Origin: Clostridia bacterium
GTDB lineage: Bacteria > Bacillota > Clostridia > Oscillospirales > Acutalibacteraceae
Direction: 5' to 3'
Assembly (NCBI GenBank): GCA_017449935.1
Contig: JAFSYP010000091.1
Span: 1 to 33,199 of the forward strand
Length of the DNA stretch: 33,199 nt
Part shown: positions 1 to 7,604 of the stretch, one piece after another
Numbering within the stretch: position 1 is the first letter of the stretch
Layout: every line of letters starts with the position of its first letter
Translations under genes and position numbers: made by a program
The notes under the pieces: generated by a model
Databases searched by the model: none
Seen by the model: only the letters and a program-made list of their open reading frames with translations
Told to the model about the DNA's origin: nothing

Positions 1-144
1 GATGCACGCCTTGCTCGAATCTTATTCCGTCATGCTGCACAAAAATCTCTTGACTTGCGTCAGCAAGCCTTCGATCTTTTTGTACAACCTGACGAAAAAT
101 CTTGCTTCGCAATCCGCACACCGGAATTGTGCGGTATTGCCCTA
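1..144 (-). repeat. MITE-like repeat, copy 1 (cut by window edge)
   Basis: This is the reverse-oriented and most diverged copy of a repeat also found at 2060-2226 and 18632-18798. About 22 bases of its far end lie outside the window. It keeps the terminal sequence (TAGGGCAATACCGCACAA when read in repeat orientation) and the 7-bp hairpin at 114-134, whose stem CCGCACA/TGTGCGG is intact although the loop has changed. No transposase is encoded, so it would have to be moved in trans if it is mobile. Confidence 0.8.
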
Positions 145-161
145 AAAACCGCATACAAAAT

Positions 162-192
162 CGTCCGTCCCATCGACATGGTGGGACGGACG
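162..192 (-). terminator. Rho-independent-type hairpin
   Basis: A perfect 11-bp inverted repeat (CGTCCGTCCCA / TGGGACGGACG) with a 9-base loop lies about 20 bases past the stop codon of the minus-strand lipoprotein gene. On the minus strand the stem is followed by ATTTTGT and then a second T run. T-rich sequence also follows on the plus strand, so it may act in both directions. Confidence 0.65.
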
Positions 193-211
193 TTGTTTTA
201 TTATATTCTAT

Positions 212-1240
212 TTACTCGCTCCACTCTACCCAGAGCATAAGGGACGCGCTGTCGCCGAGCGCCTGCAGCAGCTGCTGCGTCCGGTCGTCGTCGACGGACG
301 CCAGACGCGTGAACGCGCCGTCCGTCTGCTGTGCGCAAACAGCGATCCGGCCGTCCTCCAGCAGCAGAATATCGCCCGGCTGCGCCGTTATTTCCGCCGC
401 GTCGTCCTGCGGCAGCATCCACGGCAGATCGCCGCACAGCAAGCCGCCGTCCGTTTGCAGATCGACCGCGATCGGCTCGCGGCTCAGTTTCTCAACGAAC
501 GCGGTCGACGACGGCGTCTCGGCGAGACTCGGGAAATACTGTACGTTCTGCGTCAGAAGCACCAGCGTCGGGATAGGCCGGACCACGTCCGACGGGATCT
601 CCTGTTCCTGCATCGAAACGCGCAGATCGGCGTCCACCGTCACGGCGTAAACGCGGTCCTCTTCTTCAACGATCGGAGAATCCGCCGAAACGATGACGGT
701 CGCCGTCCCCGCCTTCAGGCCCTTGAAGGTAAAGACGTCGTCAAAGGCGGCGCCGTCCAGCTCCGCGTGGTCGGCCCGTGCGTAGCGGCGCTCGCTCGTA
801 TACGACAAAACCGACGGGTCGTCGATCCGCACGCTGTATTGCGGCCCGCCGCCGTCGAAGGAAGAAAACGTCAGCGTTACGGTCTTTCCGGAGAGCGCGG
901 TATCGTTCTGCCCCATCGAGGCCTCGGTCTTCACCGTCAGCGTCGCGTCATGATCGGGCATAACAAAGCGCAGGATATAGCCCTTGTCCGGTTTATAGTC
1001 CGTCCGGATCGGCTCGTCGTCCAAAAGAAAAGTATAATCCGTATCCGTGCCGACGCCGTCGTATACCAATCGGACGTGCGCGCCGGCGCGGTACGTTTCT
1101 TTTGCGCCGCGGAAGGCGTCTATGCCTTCGCTGTACATCAGGCGAACCTTCGGCGCAAAGCAGCCGCACAGGCCGAGCATCAGCAACCCTCCCAGGATCA
1201 GCGCGGCAAAACACGCGCGCAGGATCGTTCGTTTGTTCAT
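212..1240 (-). CDS. Lipoprotein with a chagasin/Ig-like domain, function unknown
   Basis: This 342-residue protein begins with a basic stretch and a hydrophobic segment ending in a lipobox-like LCGC, with C27 as the likely lipidated residue, so it is probably a membrane-anchored extracellular lipoprotein. Around residues 110-200 the pattern of a DPSVL segment followed by FTFKGLKAGTATV and a terminal VYAVTVDADLRV strand resembles the chagasin-type (I42) cysteine-protease inhibitor fold or a related bacterial Ig-like fold. The usual NPTTGY inhibitory loop is not visible, so inhibitor activity is doubtful. The gene lies 49 bases downstream of the 1290-1940 gene on the same strand and probably shares its promoter at 2008-2036. 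A strong hairpin follows the stop. The product could equally be a structural surface lipoprotein; the fold assignment is by motif resemblance only. Confidence 0.85.
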   Translation of the reverse strand: MNKRTILRACFAALILGGLLMLGLCGCFAPKVRLMYSEGIDAFRGAKETYRAGAHVRLVYDGVGTDTDYTFLLDDEPIRTDYKPDKGYILRFVMPDHDATLTVKTEASMGQNDTALSGKTVTLTFSSFDGGGPQYSVRIDDPSVLSYTSERRYARADHAELDGAAFDDVFTFKGLKAGTATVIVSADSPIVEEEDRVYAVTVDADLRVSMQEQEIPSDVVRPIPTLVLLTQNVQYFPSLAETPSSTAFVEKLSREPIAVDLQTDGGLLCGDLPWMLPQDDAAEITAQPGDILLLEDGRIAVCAQQTDGAFTRLASVDDDRTQQLLQALGDSASLMLWVEWSE

Positions 1241-1289
1241 TTTTTATACACTCCGTTCGTACATGGACATACACGGACGTCGGATCGTC

Positions 1290-1940
1290 TTACCGTTCGC
1301 CGAACGTGCGCTGCGTCGACGCCAAAACCCGAACGCCGTCGAAGCCGCTGCCGTACCGCTGCGCGACACGGGACTCATAGTCCGCGAGTTTCCCCTCGGG
1401 GTCCGTATCGTCAAACCGGAACGACTGCGCGAGACTGCATACCGAAACCGGTTCGCCGTCCTCCGTCAGATAAAATTCCTTGCAGGTGATCTCGCCCGTA
1501 CCGGTCCATACCGCCTGGACCTCATGCACAAGGCTGTCCGCGCCGCCGTCCTGCATCAGGAACCATCCGTCGCGATTGGGCATGATCTGGTTTTCGTAGA
1601 TCATCCGCACCGCGCCGTCGGACACGGTGAAGACCCGCAGGAAATTCTCCTCCTGCGCATCGCTCCACTGCCCGGCGGACGGGATGCGCAGCACGAGCAG
1701 CTCGTCCTGCCCGTCGTGCGTCAGATCGGTCAGACGGACCGTGTCGCTCGCGCGCAGATTGTCAGCGCAGAACTGTGCATACATCTGAATACGGTCATCC
1801 CCGTCTGCGACGGACGCCGCAGCTGCCGATTCGGGCCGGACCGCTGCGTTTCTCCCCTGCCCGCTCACGACAAACAGCGCGACGGACAGCATGAGGATCG
1901 CCGCAAAGGAAACACATACCGCAATAATCTTCGTTTTCAT
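1290..1940 (-). CDS. Membrane-anchored exported protein, function unknown
   Basis: This 216-residue protein opens with MKTKIIAV and one hydrophobic segment (about residues 5-27) that serves as a signal peptide or N-terminal anchor. After an Ala-rich linker, a DLTHDGQDELLVL motif near residues 70-83 resembles the short calcium-binding or FG-GAP-like strand-turn found in many clostridial extracellular proteins. No catalytic motif was recognised. It is the first gene of a likely two-gene unit with the downstream lipoprotein (212-1240) and has a good sigma-A promoter about 70 bases upstream. One repeat copy lies directly upstream of that promoter. The start is supported by AGAGAAG before the ATG. 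Confidence 0.85.
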   Translation of the reverse strand: MKTKIIAVCVSFAAILMLSVALFVVSGQGRNAAVRPESAAAASVADGDDRIQMYAQFCADNLRASDTVRLTDLTHDGQDELLVLRIPSAGQWSDAQEENFLRVFTVSDGAVRMIYENQIMPNRDGWFLMQDGGADSLVHEVQAVWTGTGEITCKEFYLTEDGEPVSVCSLAQSFRFDDTDPEGKLADYESRVAQRYGSGFDGVRVLASTQRTFGER

Positions 1941-2007
1941 TTCTCTTCTCTCCGTTTCTTTCCGCGGCCGCTTCGGAAGGACGACGCCTGCTGCGGTTTA
2001 CGTCTTT

Positions 2008-2036
2008 ATTATATTATGACAGACTTTAAGAAACAA
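2008..2036 (-). promoter_or_regulatory. Sigma-A-type promoter for the 1290-1940 gene
   Basis: On the minus strand, TTGTTT (2031-2036) and a perfect TATAAT (2008-2013) are separated by 17 bases. Transcription would start near 2001, leaving a leader of about 60 bases. The promoter sits between the repeat at 2060-2226 and the gene. Confidence 0.65.
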
Positions 2037-2059
2037 CGGAGAAAAGATTAAATATTTAT

Positions 2060-2226
2060 TAAGGTAACGCCGCACAATTGAGGTGTGCGGATTGCGAAGT
2101 AAGATTTTTCGTCAGGTTGTACAAAAAGATCGCAGGCTTGCTGCCGCAAGTCAAGAGATTTTTGTGCAGCATGACAGAAGCAGATTCGAGCAAGGCGTGC
2201 GCCGCGATTTGTGCGGCGTTGCCTTA
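2060..2226 (+). repeat. MITE-like repeat, copy 2 (complete)
   Basis: This complete 167-bp element has near-perfect 18-bp terminal inverted repeats: TAAGGTAACGCCGCACAA at the left and TTGTGCGGCGTTGCCTTA at the right, with one mismatch. Just inside the ends are two hairpins, CCGCACA/TGTGCGG at 2070-2090 and CGCCGC/GCGGCG near the right end. It differs from the copy at 18632-18798 at about five positions. It starts 13 bases past the stop of the minus-strand gene 2239-3651. No clear target-site duplication is seen. Confidence 0.88.
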
Positions 2227-2238
2227 AGGAATGTTTTT

Positions 2239-3651
2239 TCAGCCGCCCTGTTTTCTGCGCAACAGCCGCAGCGTTACGAACGCCGTCAGTGCAAGGATCG
2301 CCGCCGCCGCGATGCAGACGCCGATGATCCTGCCCGGAGAGACAGGCCGCGCGAATGAAACAGTCTGCGTGTCGGACGTCGTTTCCGCTGTCTCGATAAA
2401 TGCGGAAACGGCGGGCTCCTCCGTGGTCTGCATATCCGTCGTCAACGCGCTTTCTGTTTCGGACGCGGTCGCACCGGCCGGCGCGGAGGACGCCGCAGCG
2501 GTCGTAGCCGGCGCAGTCTTATACTCTTCGTGCGCGACGCTCTCGCTGCCAAACAGTTCCGGAATCGCGGAATACGCGGAATCGTTCGTATCCGCAAACT
2601 CTATGGCGCGCTGCTCCGGCTTGATCCAGCCCTGCTTGCCGTCCTTCTCCACGCTGTACCATTCTTCGCCGCCGCGCTCTCCTTCTATGGGATCGGAATA
2701 ATACATATAATCCCATTCGACGGTCTCATCCGCCGCAAACCGGACGCTGCCGATCGGCAGTTTATCGTCCGGATAGGCATACATCCGATAGGTCTGCGCC
2801 TCATTGAAGCGGATCGTATGGGACGTGAAAAAGTCGCAGTTGCTGGCGACATAATTGTCATATCCGTCGTCGTTCTCCTGGAACCATCCGGTCTTTCCCT
2901 TGTACGTCACATAAAAATACAGCGTGTGCGCCGTGCGGTTGTATGCATTGAACTGCAGCTTTTCGCCCTTCGGCACCGTGATCAGCGCGTTCTCCTGCGC
3001 ATCCTTGAGCACGGCGTCGTTTTTGACGACCCAGACTGTGCCGGTTTGGCCCTGCGGCAGCAGCTCCGCCGCCGGACAGGACACGCCGTCATACAGCCAG
3101 CACCTTGCCCAGCCGCTCTGACCGCCGCGGCTCATATACATCCATGCGCCGAAGCTGTACCCGCTCTGATCCAGCGTGTCGACCGTCAGCTCCGCGCCTT
3201 TCGGGACAGAACCGACCTTGGCGTAAGAGGCGGAAGGACCCGCGTACAGATCGACGCCGTCCGGCGCCGTGATGCGAAGGCGCACCGGGATGCTCTGCTT
3301 GTAGCCCGCTTCCTTCGGGTATGCGGGTTTATCCTCTGTCTTCAGGTCGCGCAGACGCACATAGCCGCTGAGAGAGGAAAAGCCCCGATCTATGTAGAAG
3401 GAGCCGTACGTCTCTGTGTCGAGAGTATACTCTCCGCTGATGTTCAGCTCCGTCCCGGCCGGGAGAACGCCCGCTTTCTTCATGCTGCTTGTGTTCGTCG
3501 CATCGTCCCAATCCCAGCTGAAGTATTCAGTCTCTTTATTGACAGTGACTGAATAGCCGATCAGCTCCGGGCCGCCCATATCGGCAAACGCCGGAAAGCA
3601 GACGGGCAGACACAGCAGCGCCGCCATCAGAAAACAGATGATTTTTTTCAT
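2239..3651 (-). CDS. Exported SH3-like repeat protein with C-terminal membrane anchor
   Basis: This 470-residue protein has a signal peptide (residues 1-23, ending PAFA) and three or four consecutive SH3-like (bacterial SH3b-type) modules over about residues 30-370. Each carries the pattern of a PAG or PKG turn, an aromatic strand and a final GW or GY segment (for example SGWARCW, TGWFQEND, QGWIKPEQ). A Ser/Thr/Ala-rich linker (about 375-430) follows, then a membrane helix and the basic tail RLLRRKQGG. The layout indicates an extracytoplasmic domain string held on the membrane, possibly binding peptidoglycan. SH3b modules commonly bind cell-wall peptides, but the ligand here is unknown. It lies 17 bases downstream of the small membrane protein gene at 3669-4025. 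Proteins of this layout paired with a small multi-helix membrane protein recur in Clostridia as far as I recall. Confidence 0.88.
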   Translation of the reverse strand: MKKIICFLMAALLCLPVCFPAFADMGGPELIGYSVTVNKETEYFSWDWDDATNTSSMKKAGVLPAGTELNISGEYTLDTETYGSFYIDRGFSSLSGYVRLRDLKTEDKPAYPKEAGYKQSIPVRLRITAPDGVDLYAGPSASYAKVGSVPKGAELTVDTLDQSGYSFGAWMYMSRGGQSGWARCWLYDGVSCPAAELLPQGQTGTVWVVKNDAVLKDAQENALITVPKGEKLQFNAYNRTAHTLYFYVTYKGKTGWFQENDDGYDNYVASNCDFFTSHTIRFNEAQTYRMYAYPDDKLPIGSVRFAADETVEWDYMYYSDPIEGERGGEEWYSVEKDGKQGWIKPEQRAIEFADTNDSAYSAIPELFGSESVAHEEYKTAPATTAAASSAPAGATASETESALTTDMQTTEEPAVSAFIETAETTSDTQTVSFARPVSPGRIIGVCIAAAAILALTAFVTLRLLRRKQGG

Positions 3652-3668
3652 AAAGGTTTCCTCCTATA

Positions 3669-4025
3669 TTAAGTGAATACCAGATTCCATACCAGACCTG
3701 TCAGAAAGCTGCAGCCGTTCAAAACGGCGGACAGAAGCAACGGATCGCGCGGACACGGCGCGTTTTTGCGGTATACGGCCGCCTCCGCCGCAAACGCCGC
3801 GGCTTCCAGGACCGGCAGACCGCACCAGTACCCCGCACGCCCGAATCGGTATGTGCACAGCACGCCCAGCGAAACGACCAGGGGATTCGTCATCACGTTG
3901 TTCAGAAGGACGATCGCCTGCCCGCGCACGGAACGCACGCCCAGCAGATAACCCGCAAGCCCTTCCGTCAGGATCGTTATGCCCAGACACCGCAGCATCG
4001 TTACGGGCAGCTCGTTCAGCAGCAC
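3669..4025 (-). CDS. Small polytopic membrane protein, possibly the 3' part of a frameshifted gene
   Basis: From a GTG start this gives 118 residues with three or four hydrophobic segments, including LGITILTEGLAGYLLGV and a C-terminal LLSAVLNGCSFLTGLVW helix. It has no clear ribosome binding site of its own. Its start overlaps the end of the 48-codon open frame at 4016-4159, which does have an AAGGAG site and begins like a signal peptide. Related clostridial membrane proteins, as I recall them, usually carry an N-terminal signal peptide and a short extracellular segment, so the two frames may be one gene split by a -1/+1 shift near 4016-4040. Translational coupling of two separate small genes is the alternative. 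The gene sits between the nucleotidase and the SH3-like protein on the same strand and is likely cotranscribed with them. Function unknown. Confidence 0.7.
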   Translation of the reverse strand: MLLNELPVTMLRCLGITILTEGLAGYLLGVRSVRGQAIVLLNNVMTNPLVVSLGVLCTYRFGRAGYWCGLPVLEAAAFAAEAAVYRKNAPCPRDPLLLSAVLNGCSFLTGLVWNLVFT

Positions 4026-4159
4026 GGCAATCCCTCCCGCGGTTCGTTCGCCTGCGATCCCTCCGGCAAATCCGTATCGTGCAGCCGGCGAACGACCGGC
4101 GCGGCAGCCGCAAGGGTCAAAAATGACCCGGGCAGAAGATGACTCCGATTCTCCTTCAC
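4016..4159 (-). CDS. Small ORF with signal-peptide-like start, possibly a 5' gene fragment
   Basis: A GTG start seven bases after a good AAGGAG site opens a 47-residue frame beginning VKENRSHLLPGSFLTLAAAA, which has the basic-then-hydrophobic profile of a signal peptide, followed by a short polar stretch (HDTDLPEGSQANE). The Shine-Dalgarno site lies right at the TAA of the upstream nucleotidase gene. The frame closes with TGA at 4016-4018, ten bases into the overlapping frame of the membrane protein at 3669-4025. It is most simply read as the N-terminus of that protein separated by a frameshift (mutation, sequencing error or programmed). Programmed shifting has no visible slippery site. Confidence 0.4.
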   Translation of the reverse strand: MKENRSHLLPGSFLTLAAAAPVVRRLHDTDLPEGSQANEPREGLPCC

Positions 4160-4170
4160 ACAGACGCTCC

Positions 4171-5655
4171 TTACCGTACGATCAGACGTTCGCCCGCTTC
4201 GTGATCCAAAAAGCGGTGCGTGGATAAATACTCGTCGAGAATGTCGCGGCAGGACGTCGCGATCATGCGAGCCTTGCCGCCGCTTCGCTCCAGTTCCGTA
4301 TGTGAGACGCCGAATCCCAGATCCATGTTGTTGAAATGATACATCTGCAGTCCGATGCGGAACACCTGCCGCGGATCGATCGGTCTGTCGCGGAACGAAA
4401 ACTCCGACATCTCGTGCGTACTGCGGTCATAGACCACGCGCAGTCCCTGCGAAAACTGATAAAACTCGCAGTGTATCCCTTCCCAGACTTCATCGCGCAT
4501 CATGTACAGTAGCATATCCTGCAGCTGTGCGCCCGTGACGTTCAGCATCATGACGGGATCGTCGTACGGGAACGCCTCCAACAGATCGGACAGCAGCACA
4601 ATCGGCTCCATCGCGCCCGCACGGATGCTGCCGGAAGCAAGCAGCATGACGTCGAGGCCGAGACTCTCCTGCAGCGCATCGGCAAACAGTCCGCCCAGCT
4701 CCGTTTCGCATGTGCGCGAGGGGTGTGTCAGCCGCCGGTTCAGCCGTGTGACCATCCGGCTGTATTTGGCGTCGGTCTTGTCCTTGTACTGCGTGATCAG
4801 GCGTTCCAGTTCCGTATCCGCAGGACAGTTTTCGCTCGTAATCGGGACGCACTGCCATTTCCAATCCGCCACACAGTTTTTCACCGTGTCCACCGTGAGA
4901 TCGAACCGGCCGATCTGGTCTGTGCCGACGCCGGCCTGTACGATCAGAATATCGTTGACCTTCGCCGGCTCTTCGAGCAGCGTGTGGGAATGGCCGCCGA
5001 TGATCACGTCCACGCCCCATGCCGGATCAAGCTTGGCGGCGAGCTTTTTGTCCTCCTCAAACCCGATATGCGTCAGCAGCACGGTAAAGTCGATATCGAC
5101 CGAATTGTAGGCATTGCAGATCCTGCCGACCTCCTCGGCGGCGTCGTCAATATCCACAAGCGTCCCGATCAGATCGTCCTTCCTCGTCTGGGCAAGCACT
5201 TCTTCGGTCAGCACGCCGATAAACAGGATCTTCATCCCGTCGATCCCGATGATCGTGTACGGCTCGAACAAACGCGCATGGTTGTTGCGGATAAACATAT
5301 TGGCGTTGATGATCGGAAACTTCGCGCACTTCTCCAAAAACAGAAGATGCGCTACGCCGTAGTCCGTTTCATGGTTGCCGATCGTCACGACGTCGGGCAG
5401 CAGCATGTTCATGATCTCGATGGTGGAAATGCCGTGAAACTCGGAGTCGATGACCGATCCGCGAAACATATCCCCCGCGATACAGTACAGCGTATTCGGC
5501 TGCTCGGCGCGGGCCTTATTGACGTAGCCCGACAGCAGAGAAACGCCGCCGACCAGTTTCTCATCGAGGTTTTCCGTCAAAAAATCTCCGTGCAGATCGT
5601 TGGAATGCAGAAGCGTCAACGGTCGGTAGCGGCGGCGAAGAACGGGTTTTTTCAT
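4171..5655 (-). CDS. 5'-nucleotidase / 2',3'-cyclic phosphodiesterase family metallophosphatase
   Basis: This 494-residue enzyme belongs to the UshA/YfkN-type 5'-nucleotidase family. The N-terminal metallophosphatase domain shows the two-metal motifs in order: LLHSNDLHGDF (D20, H22), the GNHETDYG motif, and GGHSHTLLEEP. The C-terminal 5'-nucleotidase substrate domain follows from about residue 310. It would hydrolyse nucleoside monophosphates or related phosphoesters. The ATG at 5655 is chosen because it follows AAAGGA at good spacing; longer in-frame starts upstream lack a site. There is no signal peptide, so the enzyme is probably cytosolic, unlike the periplasmic or wall-bound members of the family. 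A TATAAT hexamer lies at 5744-5749 on the minus strand, but its -35 partner is poor. A 6-bp inverted repeat (TCCGGC/GCCGGA, about 5701-5717) lies in the leader. Confidence 0.9.
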   Translation of the reverse strand: MKKPVLRRRYRPLTLLHSNDLHGDFLTENLDEKLVGGVSLLSGYVNKARAEQPNTLYCIAGDMFRGSVIDSEFHGISTIEIMNMLLPDVVTIGNHETDYGVAHLLFLEKCAKFPIINANMFIRNNHARLFEPYTIIGIDGMKILFIGVLTEEVLAQTRKDDLIGTLVDIDDAAEEVGRICNAYNSVDIDFTVLLTHIGFEEDKKLAAKLDPAWGVDVIIGGHSHTLLEEPAKVNDILIVQAGVGTDQIGRFDLTVDTVKNCVADWKWQCVPITSENCPADTELERLITQYKDKTDAKYSRMVTRLNRRLTHPSRTCETELGGLFADALQESLGLDVMLLASGSIRAGAMEPIVLLSDLLEAFPYDDPVMMLNVTGAQLQDMLLYMMRDEVWEGIHCEFYQFSQGLRVVYDRSTHEMSEFSFRDRPIDPRQVFRIGLQMYHFNNMDLGFGVSHTELERSGGKARMIATSCRDILDEYLSTHRFLDHEAGERLIVR

Positions 5656-5761
5656 ATGGTTTTTCCTTTCAGCAGCGCTGCGGCAAAGCGGGGGCCGTCG
5701 TCCGGCGTATTGCCGGATACGCGTTCGCGCGGTTTGTATCATCATTATAGAAAGAGAAGTA

Positions 5762-6208
5762 TTAAAAAACACTCGGGAATTGCACCGTGACCGTGTCGCC
5801 CGCGCGGACCGTGCCGCCCTTTACGACACGGGCAAACACGCCTTCGCGGGGCATGATACACTGTCCGACCAGCTCGCGGATCGCGCAGCCCTCGTGACAC
5901 TCCTTGCCGATCTGTGTGATCTCGAGGATCGCGTCGCCGACCTGCAGGCGCGTCCCGACGGGCAGCGTGTGCAGCTCGATCCCCTCGGTCGTCAGATTCT
6001 CGGCAAAAACGCCGTGGCACAGGCCGTCCGTGCGCATTCCCTGCGCTTTGTCGATGCTCTCCTTGGCCAGCAGACTGACCTGCCGACGCCACTTGCCGGC
6101 GTGCGCGTCGCCCTCAAAGCCGTAATCCTCGATCAGCCGCCCCTGCGGGATCGACTTTTTCGGCGTGCCTTTCTTTTCGCTGATGTTGACAGCCAATATC
6201 CTTGCCAT
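5762..6208 (-). CDS. MOSC domain protein
   Basis: This 148-residue protein consists of a single MOSC domain, a fold found in the C-terminus of molybdenum cofactor sulfurases and in YiiM/YuaD-type proteins that bind or hand over pyranopterin and sulfur. Diagnostic stretches are IPQGRLIEDYGFEGDAHAG, QVSLLA, FAENLTTEGI and the conserved cysteine in GKECHEGCAI. It is the last gene of the five-gene minus-strand cofactor operon, two bases after moaA, and the ATG is preceded by GGAGGATAA. Its position suggests a role in maturing or delivering the molybdenum or tungsten cofactor; the precise reaction is not known for stand-alone MOSC proteins in such operons. A start further upstream would run through moaA and is rejected. 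Confidence 0.9.
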   Translation of the reverse strand: MARILAVNISEKKGTPKKSIPQGRLIEDYGFEGDAHAGKWRRQVSLLAKESIDKAQGMRTDGLCHGVFAENLTTEGIELHTLPVGTRLQVGDAILEITQIGKECHEGCAIRELVGQCIMPREGVFARVVKGGTVRAGDTVTVQFPSVF

Positions 6209-6210
6209 AT

Positions 6211-7146
6211 TTATCCTCCAGTTCTGTTCAGTCCGTGCGCCGGCCGGATCTCGCCGAAGCGGTGCCCGGCGGGTTTTTGCAGAATGATCCGGCGTATCTC
6301 CTGCGTCAGACGCGCCTCGTCCCCGACCAGCGGCAGCAGATCGTAGACCGTATCGTCGCCCAGACAAGGCTTGACCTTGCCGTCCGACAGCAGACGCATC
6401 CGGTTGCAGGACGCGCAGAAGCGGCGGCTGACGGGACTTATGAACCCGACGCGGCCGCGAAAACCGGTGCCGGTGTACATCTGCGCCGTACCGTCCGTTT
6501 CCCCGAGCGGCTCCAGGAACGGGAACCGCTGCAGCAGCTCGGCGTTCGTCACGACGCGCGCGTCGTCCTCCCCCGCGTCCGAAAACGGCATCAGCTCGAT
6601 AAAGCGCACGTCGACCGGCGTCTCCTTCGCCAGTTCGACAAGCTCCCGCGCGCCGTCGTCGTTGACGCCGCGCATCAGGACCGCGTTGATCTTGATCGGC
6701 GACAGACCTGCGCGCCGCGCTTCCTCGACGCCCTCCAAAACGCGGTGCAGCACGTCCGCGCCCGTCAGCTTGTGATAGGTACTGCCGTCCGTGCTGTCGA
6801 GGCTGACGTTCACGCTGTCCAGTCCCGCGCGCCGAAGCTCCGCCGCAAAGCGTTTCAGATACACGCCGTTCGTCGTGAGCGCGAGCGTCTGCACCTGTGA
6901 AAGCGCGCGGAGCTTTCCGACGATCTCGCTGACGTCCTCGCGCACCAACGGCTCGCCGCCGGTCAGCCGGATCTTGCGTATCCCGCACCGCACGAACGCC
7001 GAAGCGATCGCGGCGATCGTATCCGCTTCCAGCTCGTTTTCCTTTTTATCGCAGTCGGTCTTGCCGCAGTAGACGCAGTTCAGATTGCACCGCTGCGTCA
7101 CGGAGACGCGCAGATAGCTGATCTCTCTGCCGAAGCTATCCTTCAT
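6211..7146 (-). CDS. moaA: GTP 3',8-cyclase MoaA (radical SAM)
   Basis: MoaA catalyses the first step of molybdopterin synthesis, radical-SAM rearrangement of GTP to 3',8-cyclo-7,8-dihydro-GTP. The 311-residue sequence carries the SAM-cluster motif C20-x3-C24-x2-C27, the [14 protein letters not shown]-binding segment, and the second cluster motif C244-x2-C247-x13-C261 with the NRMRL arginines typical of MoaA. It ends in the conserved Gly-Gly tail, which is needed for catalysis in characterised MoaA. The ATG at 7146 fits the family N-terminus ([13 protein letters not shown]); the longer frame adds a non-homologous extension. The start overlaps the end of moaC by 11 bases, indicating translational coupling, and its GGAAAGAG site lies within moaC. 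Confidence 0.97.
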   Translation of the reverse strand: MKDSFGREISYLRVSVTQRCNLNCVYCGKTDCDKKENELEADTIAAIASAFVRCGIRKIRLTGGEPLVREDVSEIVGKLRALSQVQTLALTTNGVYLKRFAAELRRAGLDSVNVSLDSTDGSTYHKLTGADVLHRVLEGVEEARRAGLSPIKINAVLMRGVNDDGARELVELAKETPVDVRFIELMPFSDAGEDDARVVTNAELLQRFPFLEPLGETDGTAQMYTGTGFRGRVGFISPVSRRFCASCNRMRLLSDGKVKPCLGDDTVYDLLPLVGDEARLTQEIRRIILQKPAGHRFGEIRPAHGLNRTGG

Positions 7147-7603
7147 AATGATAGTCGCTCTTTCCGCCGGTCTTTTCCACCAGCCGTATTTCCTCAATCG
7201 TCATGGCGCGGTCGATCGCCTTGCACATATCATAAATCGTCAGCGCCGCGACGGACGCGCCGGTCAGCGCCTCCATCTCGACGCCGGTCTTGCCGGTACT
7301 TGCGGCGCGGACGACGACGGCGAGCGCGCAGTCGCTCTCCTGCTCGAAATCGACCGTCACGGCGTCGAGCGGGATATTGTGGCACAGCGGGATCAGACTG
7401 CACGTCTGCTTCGCGCCCTGGATGCCGGCGATCCGCGCGGCGGCAAGTCCGTCGCCCTTTTTAAGATTGGCATCGAGCAGCGCGCGCAGCGTCTGCGGCT
7501 GCATACGCACTCTCGCGCAGGCGCACGCCGTGCGCTTTGTGACGGGCTTCTGTCCGACGTCGACCATGACGGCCTCGCCGTGCTCGTTGATGTGTGTGAG
7601 CAT
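7136..7603 (-). CDS. moaC: Cyclic pyranopterin monophosphate synthase MoaC
   Basis: MoaC converts the MoaA product to cyclic pyranopterin monophosphate. The 155-residue length is normal for the family. Conserved segments are [30 protein letters not shown] with the catalytic histidine, and [21 protein letters not shown] followed by KTGGKS. It sits between the MoeA-PBP fusion (one base upstream) and moaA (11-base overlap) in the minus-strand cofactor operon, so the two enzymes of the first pathway stage are coupled. The start ATG follows GGAGGGATGAT, which overlaps the upstream stop codon. Confidence 0.97.
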   Translation of the reverse strand: MLTHINEHGEAVMVDVGQKPVTKRTACACARVRMQPQTLRALLDANLKKGDGLAAARIAGIQGAKQTCSLIPLCHNIPLDAVTVDFEQESDCALAVVVRAASTGKTGVEMEALTGASVAALTIYDMCKAIDRAMTIEEIRLVEKTGGKSDYHYEG

Positions 7604-7604
7604 A

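Noticed and set aside
2083-2226. An open frame running through each copy of the repeat (beginning VCGLRSK)
   Set aside because: The frame is open in all three copies, but most differences between copies change the amino acid (for example DRS, DGN and DGI at the same site), there is no ribosome binding site, and the element is explained by its inverted repeats.
2060-2226. Repeat copies as CRISPR or phage attachment sites
   Set aside because: The copies are kilobases apart, in both orientations, and have terminal inverted repeats without spacers, integrase or tRNA fusion.
5656-5772. Longer start of the 5'-nucleotidase gene, adding 39 residues
   Set aside because: The extension has no ribosome binding site and a basic, non-homologous composition; the ATG at 5655 follows AAAGGA and begins right before the conserved metal motif.
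6209-6988. Very long frame upstream of the MOSC gene
   Set aside because: It runs antisense-free through moaA in another phase and is Arg-rich, as expected for a shadow frame in GC-rich coding DNA.
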